Made by a program: the position numbers and the translations under genes. From Bacteroidales bacterium (GTDB lineage: Bacteria > Bacteroidota > Bacteroidia > Bacteroidales > Bacteroidaceae), in NCBI GenBank assembly GCA_012729225.1, contig JAAYDO010000186.1:1-37818 (forward strand): DNA of 37,818 nt. The letters run 5' to 3'. Positions 14,828 to 22,836 of this stretch are shown here, one piece after another. The notes below the pieces were generated by a model. The model was not told where the DNA came from and ran no database searches. It worked only from the letters and a program-made list of their open reading frames with translations. Positions within the stretch are counted from its first letter, which is position 1; each line of letters starts with the position of its first letter.

Positions 14828-17788
14828 TTAAGGTTCGGGAACAAGCGACACGCTGACGGTCTGGCCTGTGTATTCTACCATTGTCCCTTTCGGATGTTCG
14901 AGGCTGAGAGGCTCTGAATGATTGCCTGTGACCCATACGATGTTGAACTTTCTATTTTCGGGCATGCCGGGGAAAGAACCTTTACGATGATGAAGGGTGA
15001 CCTTCTTCTGGGCATCGTCATAATGGATGTCGATAGTAGCGTATAGGCCTTTCTCATAGTTATAGTTTATACCCTCATCTTCATAAAGTTGGAAGTCGGC
15101 GTCTTTGCCTGCATAGATGTAGAGATGAATGGTTTCTGCAGGTTTCTCATCGCTCCACTCCATGGCTGGTCCAAATGGAATGATAGAGCCTTCGGGCACA
15201 AAGACGGGGATACGCTCATAAGGAGCATCGACCGTGAGAAGCCGTTCTTCGTTGCTCCCTTCTCGTCCTATGACTTTCTGGCCTGTATATAGATTGTACC
15301 AACTTCTTCCGGCAGGAAAATAAATCTGACGGCTGCGTGCTTGATAGTGACTGACTGGACATGCCATGAGGGAAGGGCCAAACATCCACTGGTCTTTGAT
15401 GTCCTTAGTGTTGGAGTCATGGCAAAAATCCATCACGAGCGCACGCATCATGGTGTAGTCGTGGAGGTGTACCCATCCTGTCATGGAATAGAGATAAGGC
15501 ATGAGGTGGTATCTCAAGCGGTGATACCACACGATGCTCTCGTAGGCGGGATGGCCTTCGGGAGCAATGTTCCACGCCTCACGGAGTGGCCACTGGCCAT
15601 GAGCACGATAAATGGGAATGAAGCAGCCAAACTGATTCCAGCGGGCTTGAAGTTCTCGCCATTCCTTGAGGTCTTCGTTCTCTTGTTTGGTCTGGTCATA
15701 AATCTGCTGCGCACGCACATATCGATTCTCCACACAAAAGCCTCCTTGGTCCATTCCCCAGAAAGGAAGACCCGAGAGGGAATAGTTCATGCCAGCGGTC
15801 ATCTGCGCGCGCATATCTTCCCAGCGAGTTCCGATGTCTCCGCTCCAAGTGGCGGTAGAGTAGCGTTGCTCGCCAGCAAAACCGCTACGGGTGAGGAGGA
15901 ACACACGTTGGTTGGGGTTTGTGGCACGCTGTCCCTTATAGATGGCGTCAGCATTGACGAGACTGTATGCGTTGAAATATTCTGTGGAAGTGCCGAGTTC
16001 TGTAGGGCCACAGAGTGCTTTGCGATACCACATAGGGGTGCAGTCACGCACGTTGGGCTCAGAAGCGTCCATCCACCAAGCATCTATGCCATAGTTGTAT
16101 TTGGAATAGAGGTGGTCGTCCAACTGTTTCCAGAACATCTTGCGAGCACCCTCGGAATAAGCGTCATAGAATGATCCTACATAACCTGGACCTACCCAGT
16201 CGTGAATGTCGTCGGTCACAGCCTGGTGATACATCCAACCTTTCTGGTCGAGTTGCTGATAGTTGTTGGTGGTGCAGTAGAACTTTGGCCACACGCTGAT
16301 CATGAAACGTCCGTGAAGGTCGTGCACCTTGTCGAGCATGGCTTGAGGGTCAGGGTAGCGAGTCTTCTCAAAGTTGTGGCTTCCCCAGTCATCCTCTTTC
16401 CAATAGTTCCAGTCCTGCACGATATTGTCGATAGGAATACGACGCTTGCGGAACTCGCTGAGGGTAGATGTCACTTCGTCGGCTGTCTTGTAGCGTTCTC
16501 GGCTTTGCCAGAAACCCAATGCCCATTTGGGATAGACGGGTGCTTGTCCCGTGAGCGTGCGATAGCCACTGATGACCTCGTCCATGTTGCGACCAGCAAT
16601 GAAGTAGTAGTCGAGGTCTCGATTCATCTCGCTCCAGATGCTGAGTTGCCCTCGTTGCTCTTTTGTGCGAGGTTCTGCCACTCTCAGGCCAAGGTAACTG
16701 GTTGCACCGTCGGGTTGCCACTCAATGCGTATCTTCTCACGAGTGCCCTCTTGAAGAGGGATGGAGAACTTGTAGGCATTGGGATTCCATGCTGTGCGCC
16801 AACGTTCGGCCACTACCTCGCGGTCGCCGATAAAGACTTTGACATAGCCGGCATAGTAGAGGATGAACTGATAGAGGTTGTTCTCTGGTGCTTGGATATA
16901 GCCTTCATAGACCACTTTGCTCTCATTGAGGTTGATATTCTTCGGCAGGTTTCGAATGCCACCTTTGTCTGTGTTGGCAAGTGGGGATGGAACATCGTAT
17001 TCGAAATAGAGGGAATCTTCCTCTCTCACCATCTGACGGCCTTGGCGGTCTGTGTAGGTGCCAGTAAGATGCCCCTCTTTCCCGTTCTTGTCATACAGGT
17101 GAAAGACCTGACCGAGCTGTCGGTAATCGTTGGGGTTGCCGAAACGGCAATAGGAGTAACTGTCCCAAAGGAGTCCATAGTTGAATGAGGAAATGACAAA
17201 GGGAACAGAGACCTTCGTGTTGTATTGGAAGAGGTCTTCATTCAAATTCTTCATGTTGAGTTCCTCAGACTGATGTTGCCCAAGTCCATAGAAGGCTTCG
17301 TCCTCAGGACTGTCAAAGGCGATGCGCCAAGTGAATCCATTGCGCTGTGCCTCGGTGGGAGCAGGAGCATTGCTGCTGCCCAATTCACGGTCGGGCACAC
17401 GGAAGGGCTTAAAGAATTTGTCGTTGGTGTTTTCGCTCAAGAGTTTTTCCCCATTTCTGTCAAGAAAGGCAATTTGTCCGTTTTTCTTATTGACCACAGC
17501 AGTGACTTCCTTGGCTTTCACCTCCACCTGAGCCGGGGTCTCATTGACCGTAAACTCGGGTGTTTCTTTTTGCTCCACGATGATGAGGCTTTTCGGCTTC
17601 TTGGGCAAGGTCTTCTCGCATGTCTCCTGCACACGGATGATCTTGTCGCTGATCACCTGCAGGCGCACCACTTTGGTCACACCTTCTTTGGGGTGAATCG
17701 TAACGCTTGCACCTTCTCTCACCACATCACCCGCCCACAGGGATAGGTGGCAACACGTGAGAGTCATGATTAAATAGAAGAGTTTCAT
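14828..17788 (-). CDS. GH31 family alpha-xylosidase/alpha-glucosidase with PA14 domain
   Basis: A 986-residue exported glycoside hydrolase. A signal peptide covers about 1-19 (ends LSLWAG). An N-terminal beta-sandwich follows, interrupted by a PA14 domain at about 235-375 (DSLYFEYDVPSP, YEGYIQAPENNLYQFIL, RIEWQPDG). The catalytic barrel has KWALGFWQSRERY and nucleophile Asp574 in WWMDASEPN, with SGDIGTRW supplying the probable acid/base Asp. The PA14 insert is known from Bacteroides alpha-xylosidases that act on xyloglucan, so that activity is likely but unproven. The ATG at 17788 is chosen because the frame runs open further upstream (to 18667) only as the antisense of the ABC gene, and because a TATCTTTG promoter element lies 23 bases upstream. 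First gene of the operon. Confidence 0.9.
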   Translation of the reverse strand: MKLFYLIMTLTCCHLSLWAGDVVREGASVTIHPKEGVTKVVRLQVISDKIIRVQETCEKTLPKKPKSLIIVEQKETPEFTVNETPAQVEVKAKEVTAVVNKKNGQIAFLDRNGEKLLSENTNDKFFKPFRVPDRELGSSNAPAPTEAQRNGFTWRIAFDSPEDEAFYGLGQHQSEELNMKNLNEDLFQYNTKVSVPFVISSFNYGLLWDSYSYCRFGNPNDYRQLGQVFHLYDKNGKEGHLTGTYTDRQGRQMVREEDSLYFEYDVPSPLANTDKGGIRNLPKNINLNESKVVYEGYIQAPENNLYQFILYYAGYVKVFIGDREVVAERWRTAWNPNAYKFSIPLQEGTREKIRIEWQPDGATSYLGLRVAEPRTKEQRGQLSIWSEMNRDLDYYFIAGRNMDEVISGYRTLTGQAPVYPKWALGFWQSRERYKTADEVTSTLSEFRKRRIPIDNIVQDWNYWKEDDWGSHNFEKTRYPDPQAMLDKVHDLHGRFMISVWPKFYCTTNNYQQLDQKGWMYHQAVTDDIHDWVGPGYVGSFYDAYSEGARKMFWKQLDDHLYSKYNYGIDAWWMDASEPNVRDCTPMWYRKALCGPTELGTSTEYFNAYSLVNADAIYKGQRATNPNQRVFLLTRSGFAGEQRYSTATWSGDIGTRWEDMRAQMTAGMNYSLSGLPFWGMDQGGFCVENRYVRAQQIYDQTKQENEDLKEWRELQARWNQFGCFIPIYRAHGQWPLREAWNIAPEGHPAYESIVWYHRLRYHLMPYLYSMTGWVHLHDYTMMRALVMDFCHDSNTKDIKDQWMFGPSLMACPVSHYQARSRQIYFPAGRSWYNLYTGQKVIGREGSNEERLLTVDAPYERIPVFVPEGSIIPFGPAMEWSDEKPAETIHLYIYAGKDADFQLYEDEGINYNYEKGLYATIDIHYDDAQKKVTLHHRKGSFPGMPENRKFNIVWVTGNHSEPLSLEHPKGTMVEYTGQTVSVSLVPEP

Positions 17789-17810
17789 GTGATAGGCTTT
17801 GTATTTGTTG

Positions 17811-17842
17811 CAAAGATAGCCGTTTCCCACAGAATATGCAAG
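17811..17842 (-). promoter_or_regulatory. Promoter of the GH31–GH3–plug–amidase–YgiQ operon
   Basis: On the minus strand CTTG (17839-17842) is followed 20 bases later by TATCTTTG (17811-17818), a good -7 match. The GH31 ATG is 22 bases beyond. No other promoter-like element was seen before the downstream genes, which are packed within 47 bp or overlap. Confidence 0.6.
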
Positions 17843-17878
17843 ATTTTCCAATGAAAACAACATTTTATTTTCTACGTT

Positions 17879-17909
17879 TTTGATATTTGAGAAATATGAA
17901 GTATTTTTG
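17879..17909 (+). promoter_or_regulatory. Promoter of the twin-ABC ATPase operon
   Basis: TTTG at 17879-17882, exactly 19 bases, then TATTTTTG at 17902-17909. It matches both consensus boxes and diverges from the GH31 promoter. It predicts a 5' leader of about 80 bases. Confidence 0.7.
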
Positions 17910-17922
17910 TAGAAATTTTCGT

Positions 17923-17959
17923 GGAATACGCTATTTCTTGTGATAAAAAGATGTATTCC
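17923..17959 (+). other. Inverted repeat in the leader of the ABC gene
   Basis: GGAATAC (17923-17929) and GTATTCC (17953-17959) are perfect complements separated by 23 bases. They lie between the predicted transcription start and the ATG at 17996. It could be an mRNA hairpin or a palindromic protein site. There is no supporting evidence beyond the symmetry. Confidence 0.3.
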
Positions 17960-17995
17960 GTAAAGAACTGATATGTAAAAAGATTGTAGGGCTAT

Positions 17996-19594
17996 ATGCA
18001 AAAGATTATCAATATAGAAGGTGGAGTGATTCGTCATCCACAGTTTAGGATGGCAGCTCCCATCAACTTTGAGTTGAATGCAGGTGAACAGTTGGCTATT
18101 GTTGGTGATAATGGAAGTGGCAAGAGCAGATTGGTGGATGTTCTCATTGGCCGAATGGCACTCATGCCCATGCACGATGTGGAGTATGACTTTTCCCCGA
18201 GCAAGGCAAAGATGGTGAGCGATAATGTCAAGTATATCACTTTCCGTGATTCTTATGGGACTAATGAGGGCGTGTACTACTATCAGCAGAGATGGAATCA
18301 GAATGATATAGAGGAGACGCCTCTGGTGAGAGAACTCTTGGAAGAATCTGCTCGTGCGGCAGAGGAAGGACTGACCAGAAAGACCGTGTATGATAAGTTC
18401 TTGGTGCGTGAGGAAACTCCTGAACAGGAGGCTGTCCGATTGGCAGAGGAAGAGGCGGACAAGAAGGCGATGCATGCCGAACTGGAGAAGGTGCGCCAGC
18501 ATCTTTATGAACTCTTTCATCTGGATCAGTTGCTCGACAAGCATGTGATTCTTCTGAGTAGTGGAGAGCTCCGTAAGTTTCAACTGACCAAGACACTTCT
18601 GACCAATCCTCGCGTGTTGATCATGGACAATCCGTTTATCGGTTTGGATGTGACCGCACGGAAGCAACTCGCAGAGTTTCTCACTTTGCTTGCTAAGGAG
18701 ACACGTGTGACTGTGGTGCTGGTGCTGTCAAAGACGGATGATATACCATCGTTCATCACTCATGTGGTGCCTGTTCAGAAGATGGTTGTTGGGAAAAAAA
18801 TAACCCTCCAGGAATATAGGGAGCATCAGGAGCCTGTACCTGCTCACATGCTTTCTTCCCTTCAGGAAAAAGCAATACTCGACCTTCCTTATGACACTGA
18901 TTCCAAGGATGATGCAGAGCCTGGAACTCAGCAGGTGATTGATTTCAGGAAGGTGAACATCCGTTATGGTGAGCGTAGTATTCTGAAGGATCTCAGTTTC
19001 ACAGTGATGAATGGTGAATATTGGGCATTGAGCGGAGAGAATGGAGCAGGTAAATCCACATTGCTCAGCATTGTGTGTGCAGATAATCCTCAAAGTTATG
19101 CCAACGACATTGTTCTCTTTGGCCATCAGAGAGGTAAGGGTGAAAGCATTTGGGACATCAAGAAACATATTGGCTATATCTCTCCAGAGATGCACCGTGC
19201 CTTCATGAGAGACATTCCTGCCATAGATATTGTGGCAAGTGGACTGAGCGACATGAATGGGCTTTACCGCAAACCCAAGCCAGAGCAGAAAGCGATTTGT
19301 TCTTTCTGGATGGAGATTTTCGGAGTAGGGCAGTATGCAGACACCACATTCCTCAAGTTGAGCAGTGGCGAACAGCGACTGGTGCTCTTGGCCCGTGCTT
19401 TTGTGAAAGACCCAGACCTCCTCATTCTCGACGAGCCTCTTCATGGGCTTGACTTGAAGAATCGTCGTCTGGTGAAAGATGTGATTGAGACCTTCTGCCG
19501 TCGCAAGAACAAGACCATGCTCATGGTCACTCACTACAAGGAGGAATATCCGAGCAATATCAATCATGAAATATTCCTGAAGAAAAACAAGTAG
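17996..19594 (+). CDS. Twin-domain ABC ATPase, ModF/PhrA-like
   Basis: A 532-residue soluble protein with two ABC nucleotide-binding domains and no membrane segments. Domain 1 has Walker A GDNGSGKS (37-44), signature LSSGE (187-191) and Walker B VLIMDNPF, where the usual catalytic Glu is Asn212. It also carries a charged helical insert at about 115-170. Domain 2 (from ~315) has Walker A SGENGAGKST, LSSGEQR and an intact LLILDEPLHGLD. The architecture resembles ModF, formerly called a photorepair protein, whose role is unclear. It is transcribed with the esterase gene 33 bp downstream. No permease partner is nearby, so a transport role is doubtful. Confidence 0.85.
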   Translation: MQKIINIEGGVIRHPQFRMAAPINFELNAGEQLAIVGDNGSGKSRLVDVLIGRMALMPMHDVEYDFSPSKAKMVSDNVKYITFRDSYGTNEGVYYYQQRWNQNDIEETPLVRELLEESARAAEEGLTRKTVYDKFLVREETPEQEAVRLAEEEADKKAMHAELEKVRQHLYELFHLDQLLDKHVILLSSGELRKFQLTKTLLTNPRVLIMDNPFIGLDVTARKQLAEFLTLLAKETRVTVVLVLSKTDDIPSFITHVVPVQKMVVGKKITLQEYREHQEPVPAHMLSSLQEKAILDLPYDTDSKDDAEPGTQQVIDFRKVNIRYGERSILKDLSFTVMNGEYWALSGENGAGKSTLLSIVCADNPQSYANDIVLFGHQRGKGESIWDIKKHIGYISPEMHRAFMRDIPAIDIVASGLSDMNGLYRKPKPEQKAICSFWMEIFGVGQYADTTFLKLSSGEQRLVLLARAFVKDPDLLILDEPLHGLDLKNRRLVKDVIETFCRRKNKTMLMVTHYKEEYPSNINHEIFLKKNK

Positions 19595-19627
19595 GGGAAT
19601 GGAAGGGATCGTTAATACAATACATAT

Positions 19628-20242
19628 ATGAAGATTATATATTTCCATGGATTTGGTTCATCACATGCCAGCGGAACCGTAGAAATTCTTCGTCATATCT
19701 TGAACGAAGATGAAATCATTGCTCCAGATATTCCTGTAGATCCTGTAGAGGCTCTTCCTTATCTGAAGGAACTTTGTGAGAAAGAACAGCCAGACTTGAT
19801 CATTGGCACCAGCATGGGCGGCATGTATGCTCAGCAGATGAGAGCGTTTCGTCGCATCTTGGTCAATCCTGCTTTCACCATGTCATCCATGTCGAAAGTG
19901 CTCAGAACAGGAGAATACCAGTTTTTCAGCGGGCGGTATGACCATGCGAAGACATTCCGCATCACGAAAGAAATCATTCAGCACCACAATCAGATGGAAC
20001 GTCAGCAGTTTAAGAATATAACTGCTGAGGAGAAGGAGACTTGCTGGTGTTTGGTAGGTCTGCACGACAAGTCGGTGACCAATGCCGAGTCGCTCTTCAA
20101 GAAGAACTACCTGGCAGACCACATCACTCGTTTTGATGGAGAACATCAGCTCACGGATAAGGTGATCAAGAAGTCGGTCATTCCTTTGGTCAATGAAATC
20201 AGAGCACAATTCAGTAGGAGAAGAATTGCCTTGAAGGCTTAA
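19628..20242 (+). CDS. YqiA/YcfP-like alpha/beta-fold esterase
   Basis: A 204-residue cytosolic protein. It opens with strand-loop MKIIYFHGFGSS and has the nucleophile elbow GTSMGG with Ser62. A His near the end (FDGEHQLT) and an Asp in VGLHDKSV complete a plausible triad. The length matches the family of small esterases. The substrate is unknown. It follows the twin-ABC ATPase gene by 33 bp in the same direction with no promoter in between, so the two are probably co-transcribed. Confidence 0.85.
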   Translation: MKIIYFHGFGSSHASGTVEILRHILNEDEIIAPDIPVDPVEALPYLKELCEKEQPDLIIGTSMGGMYAQQMRAFRRILVNPAFTMSSMSKVLRTGEYQFFSGRYDHAKTFRITKEIIQHHNQMERQQFKNITAEEKETCWCLVGLHDKSVTNAESLFKKNYLADHITRFDGEHQLTDKVIKKSVIPLVNEIRAQFSRRRIALKA

Positions 20243-20341
20243 CGTGGATTTTCCCATTCGTCATCAGGAAAGCCCTGCATCCATATATATGGAAAGACAG
20301 ATGCATGATTCCACTCTACAAATGTCCTCTCCCCATGCTTC

Positions 20342-20385
20342 TGCGAGCCTTTTGCGAGCCTTCGAGATGCCTTCGAGATGCCTTC
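20342..20385 (+). repeat. Four-copy 11-bp imperfect tandem repeat
   Basis: Units are TGCGAGCCTTT, TGCGAGCCTTC, GAGATGCCTTC and GAGATGCCTTC, followed by a partial GAGAGAGG. The common core is GCCTTC with GAG. The location is intergenic, 100 bases after the esterase stop. Confidence 0.7.
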
Positions 20386-20500
20386 GAGAGAGGTCTGGGA
20401 TAATTCCACCACCTTTTTTCTTTTGTTGCATGTTGAAATGTTTTTCTTGGCAGAGAGTGCTTTTTTCTGTTAAAGATAATAATATGTATAAAGAAATATG

Positions 20501-20508
20501 TATCTTTG
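20501..20508 (+). promoter_or_regulatory. -7 promoter element (TATCTTTG) of the flavin reductase gene
   Basis: A perfect TAnnTTTG match 38 bases before the ATG at 20547. No TTTG lies at -33; the upstream region is AT-rich. Confidence 0.55.
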
Positions 20509-20546
20509 CACGAAATCAACATTGCTAAACTAAAATTTATAGAAAG

Positions 20547-21092
20547 ATGAAGAACGTATTGTTTGTGATAGGCTCATTGCGCAAGCAGAGTTTCAACCGT
20601 CAGGTAAGTGAGTATGTCAGGGGTTTGCTGGAGAACAAGGCAAAAGTGACTGAACTGGACTATGCAGACCTTCCATTGGTCAATCAGGATATAGAGTTTC
20701 CAACGCCAGATGCTTTGGCACGTGTGCGCAGGGAAGTGCTTGATACAGATGCTATCTGGGTGTTCACTCCTGAGTATAATTTCAGTTATCCAGCAGCAGT
20801 GAAGAATCTCTTCGACTGGCTGTCTCGTCCTATGACTGAAGACCGTTTCAGTGCTACAGCCATTAAGGATAAGAAGGTGATTGTCACAGGTATAGGTGGC
20901 GGCAATCAAACTAAAGGTTGTCGTGAGAAACTCACTGCCCTGCTCGAATTTATTGGTGCAAAGGTGATGGAGAATCAGGTCGGATTGAGTGTGAATGTGG
21001 AGGCATGGACAAGTAATGAAGTTGTTCTCACAGATGAGCAGAAAGCCCAGCTTGAGCAACAGGTAAGAGATGCGCTTGAGATGCTTGCATAG
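20547..21092 (+). CDS. NADPH-dependent FMN reductase
   Basis: A 181-residue flavodoxin-like-fold protein. The phosphate-binding loop is GSLRKQSFNR (residues 9-18), and the flavin-side motif TPEYNFSYPAAVKNLFDWLSRP is diagnostic of the family. The GIGGGNQTKGCREKL loop follows. The expected role is transfer of electrons from NAD(P)H to flavin or to quinones/azo compounds. It lies 81 bp before the zinc-ribbon gene, possibly in one transcript, with its own promoter upstream. Confidence 0.93.
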   Translation: MKNVLFVIGSLRKQSFNRQVSEYVRGLLENKAKVTELDYADLPLVNQDIEFPTPDALARVRREVLDTDAIWVFTPEYNFSYPAAVKNLFDWLSRPMTEDRFSATAIKDKKVIVTGIGGGNQTKGCREKLTALLEFIGAKVMENQVGLSVNVEAWTSNEVVLTDEQKAQLEQQVRDALEMLA

Positions 21093-21173
21093 CATCTCTC
21101 AATATCAATAGGTGATTTCTACTTGAGAAAGAGATGACGCCATTCATATGAACCATTAAAAACCGATAGAAAG

Positions 21174-21446
21174 ATGGAACAGAAATTTTGTCAGAGTTGC
21201 GGGATGCCACTCACGAATGAGGTTCTTGGTACAAATGCCGATGGAAGCAAGAACGAGGAGTATTGTATGTATTGCTATAAAGACGGCAAGTTCCTTCAGG
21301 ACTTCACGATGGATGAAATGATTGAGCATTGTGCCCAGTTTGTAGATGAGGTAAACAAGCAGATGCCAAAGCCGATGACTAAAGAAGAATACAAGCAGAT
21401 GATGCAGGGATTCTTCCCGATGCTGAAGCGATGGAAGAAATCATAG
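21174..21446 (+). CDS. Small zinc-ribbon domain protein
   Basis: A 90-residue protein with two Cys pairs, C6-x2-C9 (FCQSCG) and C31-x2-C34 (YCMYC), forming a putative zinc ribbon of the type found at the start of many small bacterial proteins of unknown function. A helical C-terminal part (about 45-90) follows. The function is not known. It sits between a flavin reductase and a frameshifted VOC gene, an arrangement suggesting a small stress or detoxification cluster, though this is only inferred from context. Confidence 0.8.
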   Translation: MEQKFCQSCGMPLTNEVLGTNADGSKNEEYCMYCYKDGKFLQDFTMDEMIEHCAQFVDEVNKQMPKPMTKEEYKQMMQGFFPMLKRWKKS

Positions 21447-21450
21447 GTGA

Positions 21451-21872
21451 ATGGCCAAAAAGAATTTACGTATGAAAGAAAGATTCAGCTTCAACACAGT
21501 TGGTCTCTTCACACGAGACAACAAGGCAACAGTGGAGTTCTACACGAAAGCATTTGGTTTTACAACAGAATGGGATGGCATTCAGCCCAATGGGAAATGT
21601 TCTTAGGTGCTATGCGCATCATCCTCTTCCCACGTGAGGGTTTTGAACAGATGGTTTCTCGCCAGTTCCATTATCCAGAAGGGTTGAATGGCACAATGGA
21701 ATTGGCTTTTGATGTGCCAACCTTTGCTGATGTGGATAAGGAGTACCAGAATGCGCTTCATTGTGGAGCAAAATCAGTCATGCCACCAACAACGGAGCCT
21801 TGGGGACAGCGAACCTGCTATGTGGCTGATCCAGATGGAAATCTGATTGAGATAGGGTCGTTTCATGAATAG
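21451..21872 (+). pseudogene. VOC (glyoxalase-like) family gene with a frameshift
   Basis: The first frame from 21451 encodes MAKKNLRMKERFSFNTVGL, then VEFYTKAFGFTTEWDGIQPN, and would stop at a TAG at 21604. A second frame, out of step from about 21592, continues the same fold: EMFLGAMRIILFPREGFEQM, then GTMELAFDVPTFADVD and GQRTCYVADPDGNLIEIGSF. Joined together they make one ordinary ~140-residue VOC protein. The break between PN and EMF is consistent with a single-base deletion where GTGGAA may have been. It may be a true inactivating mutation or a sequencing error. The start could also be the ATG at 21472. Confidence 0.8.
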
Positions 21873-21966
21873 CGCAAAGGGTCTCATCAGAAAGAGATGA
21901 AAGGCCTGCTATGACTATTATATCCATGTGAGTTCTGCGGATTCAGAAGAATGAATGTCGTTGAAC

Positions 21967-22812
21967 TCATGTTATCTCATCTCCACAATGAAATTGATGG
22001 AGGTTGTTGTTCGATTTTGCAAGCATGTCATAGCAATGGTCGCCCGTGCAATGTCCTGTGTAGAAACGAATGTCGGGATAGTCTCGCCCCAAACAAGATG
22101 AGATTGCTTGGAGTTGTTCGTCCGATTCATAATGTTGATGAAGATGGCTGTCTAACAAGTGGAAACCGCCAATACTCATCTTGACTGGTTCTTTCACGGC
22201 CTCAAGAATATTCAGCAGACCATGATGGGCACAGCCCGTAAAGAGTACGCCATCTACTATAAATGCCAGCTCATGACAAAAGGTGTCGCTAACATAGTTG
22301 CCCACACCATCACGTGTCAGAAGGTGTTGATTGCCTAATGGTATGGCATGCTTCTGACCTATATTGGCATATACGTGGATGTTGCCTACGATCGTATTCT
22401 CATGGATGAAGATAAAGCGGTCTTTCTGTTGTGAGAAATCCGTGTTGCCAGTGATGGAATGTTGATAACGACGCACAGAGACATACTCGGCTCCTGGAAT
22501 ATTGGCAGAAAGAATCACCTTTGCCTTTTGGTTGATCTGCATAAATGCAGGGAGTCCACCTATATGGTCGCTATGACCATGCGAGACAAGGCAATAATCA
22601 ATGTCAGCAAGGTCAATCCCCAAGACTTCCGCATTGTGGATGAAGAGGTCTGATGCTCCAGTGTCAAGCAGGTATTTGCCCGAAGGGCTCTCCATGTAGA
22701 TGGAAAGTCCATGCTCGGTCTGCAATAGTGGGTTGCTGGTGCGGTGGTCGCTCAGAACAACCATTCTATTCTTATTCATACTTCCAATAGGTCTTTTACT
22801 CACATGTTCCAT
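21967..22812 (-). CDS. MBL-fold metallo-hydrolase
   Basis: A 281-residue protein with the metal-binding motif HGHSDH (residues 78-83) and GYLLDTGASDLF-like strands before it (KYLLDTGASD). Later ligands are likely in FTGCAHHG and FYTGHCTGD. It is closest in pattern to the subgroup that includes methyltransferase-like 7,8-dihydropterin-6-yl-methyl-4-(beta-D-ribofuranosyl)aminobenzene 5'-phosphate synthase relatives; the reaction is unknown. The start is the ATG at 22812. An internal ATG at 22779 is an alternative, since family similarity begins after it. It is the last gene of a four-gene leftward operon. Confidence 0.85.
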   Translation of the reverse strand: MEHVSKRPIGSMNKNRMVVLSDHRTSNPLLQTEHGLSIYMESPSGKYLLDTGASDLFIHNAEVLGIDLADIDYCLVSHGHSDHIGGLPAFMQINQKAKVILSANIPGAEYVSVRRYQHSITGNTDFSQQKDRFIFIHENTIVGNIHVYANIGQKHAIPLGNQHLLTRDGVGNYVSDTFCHELAFIVDGVLFTGCAHHGLLNILEAVKEPVKMSIGGFHLLDSHLHQHYESDEQLQAISSCLGRDYPDIRFYTGHCTGDHCYDMLAKSNNNLHQFHCGDEIT

Positions 22813-22836
22813 GCCATTTCTTCAGGTGATTCATGG

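Larger units (their letters stand above)
20243..20546 (+). other. 304-bp intergenic stretch
   Basis: It contains an 11-bp tandem repeat (20342-20385) and the promoter of the flavin reductase gene (20501-20508). The frame open from 20244 to 20528 lacks coding character. No clear terminator for the esterase gene is visible. Confidence 0.5.

Noticed and set aside
17789-18667. Long upstream extension of the GH31 reading frame
   Set aside because: It is antisense to the ABC ATPase gene, and the real signal peptide and promoter lie at 17788-17842. The extension has no family similarity.
20244-20528. Small gene of 94 codons after the esterase
   Set aside because: The frame crosses the 11-bp tandem repeat and a promoter element and shows no recognisable domain; it appears to be chance.
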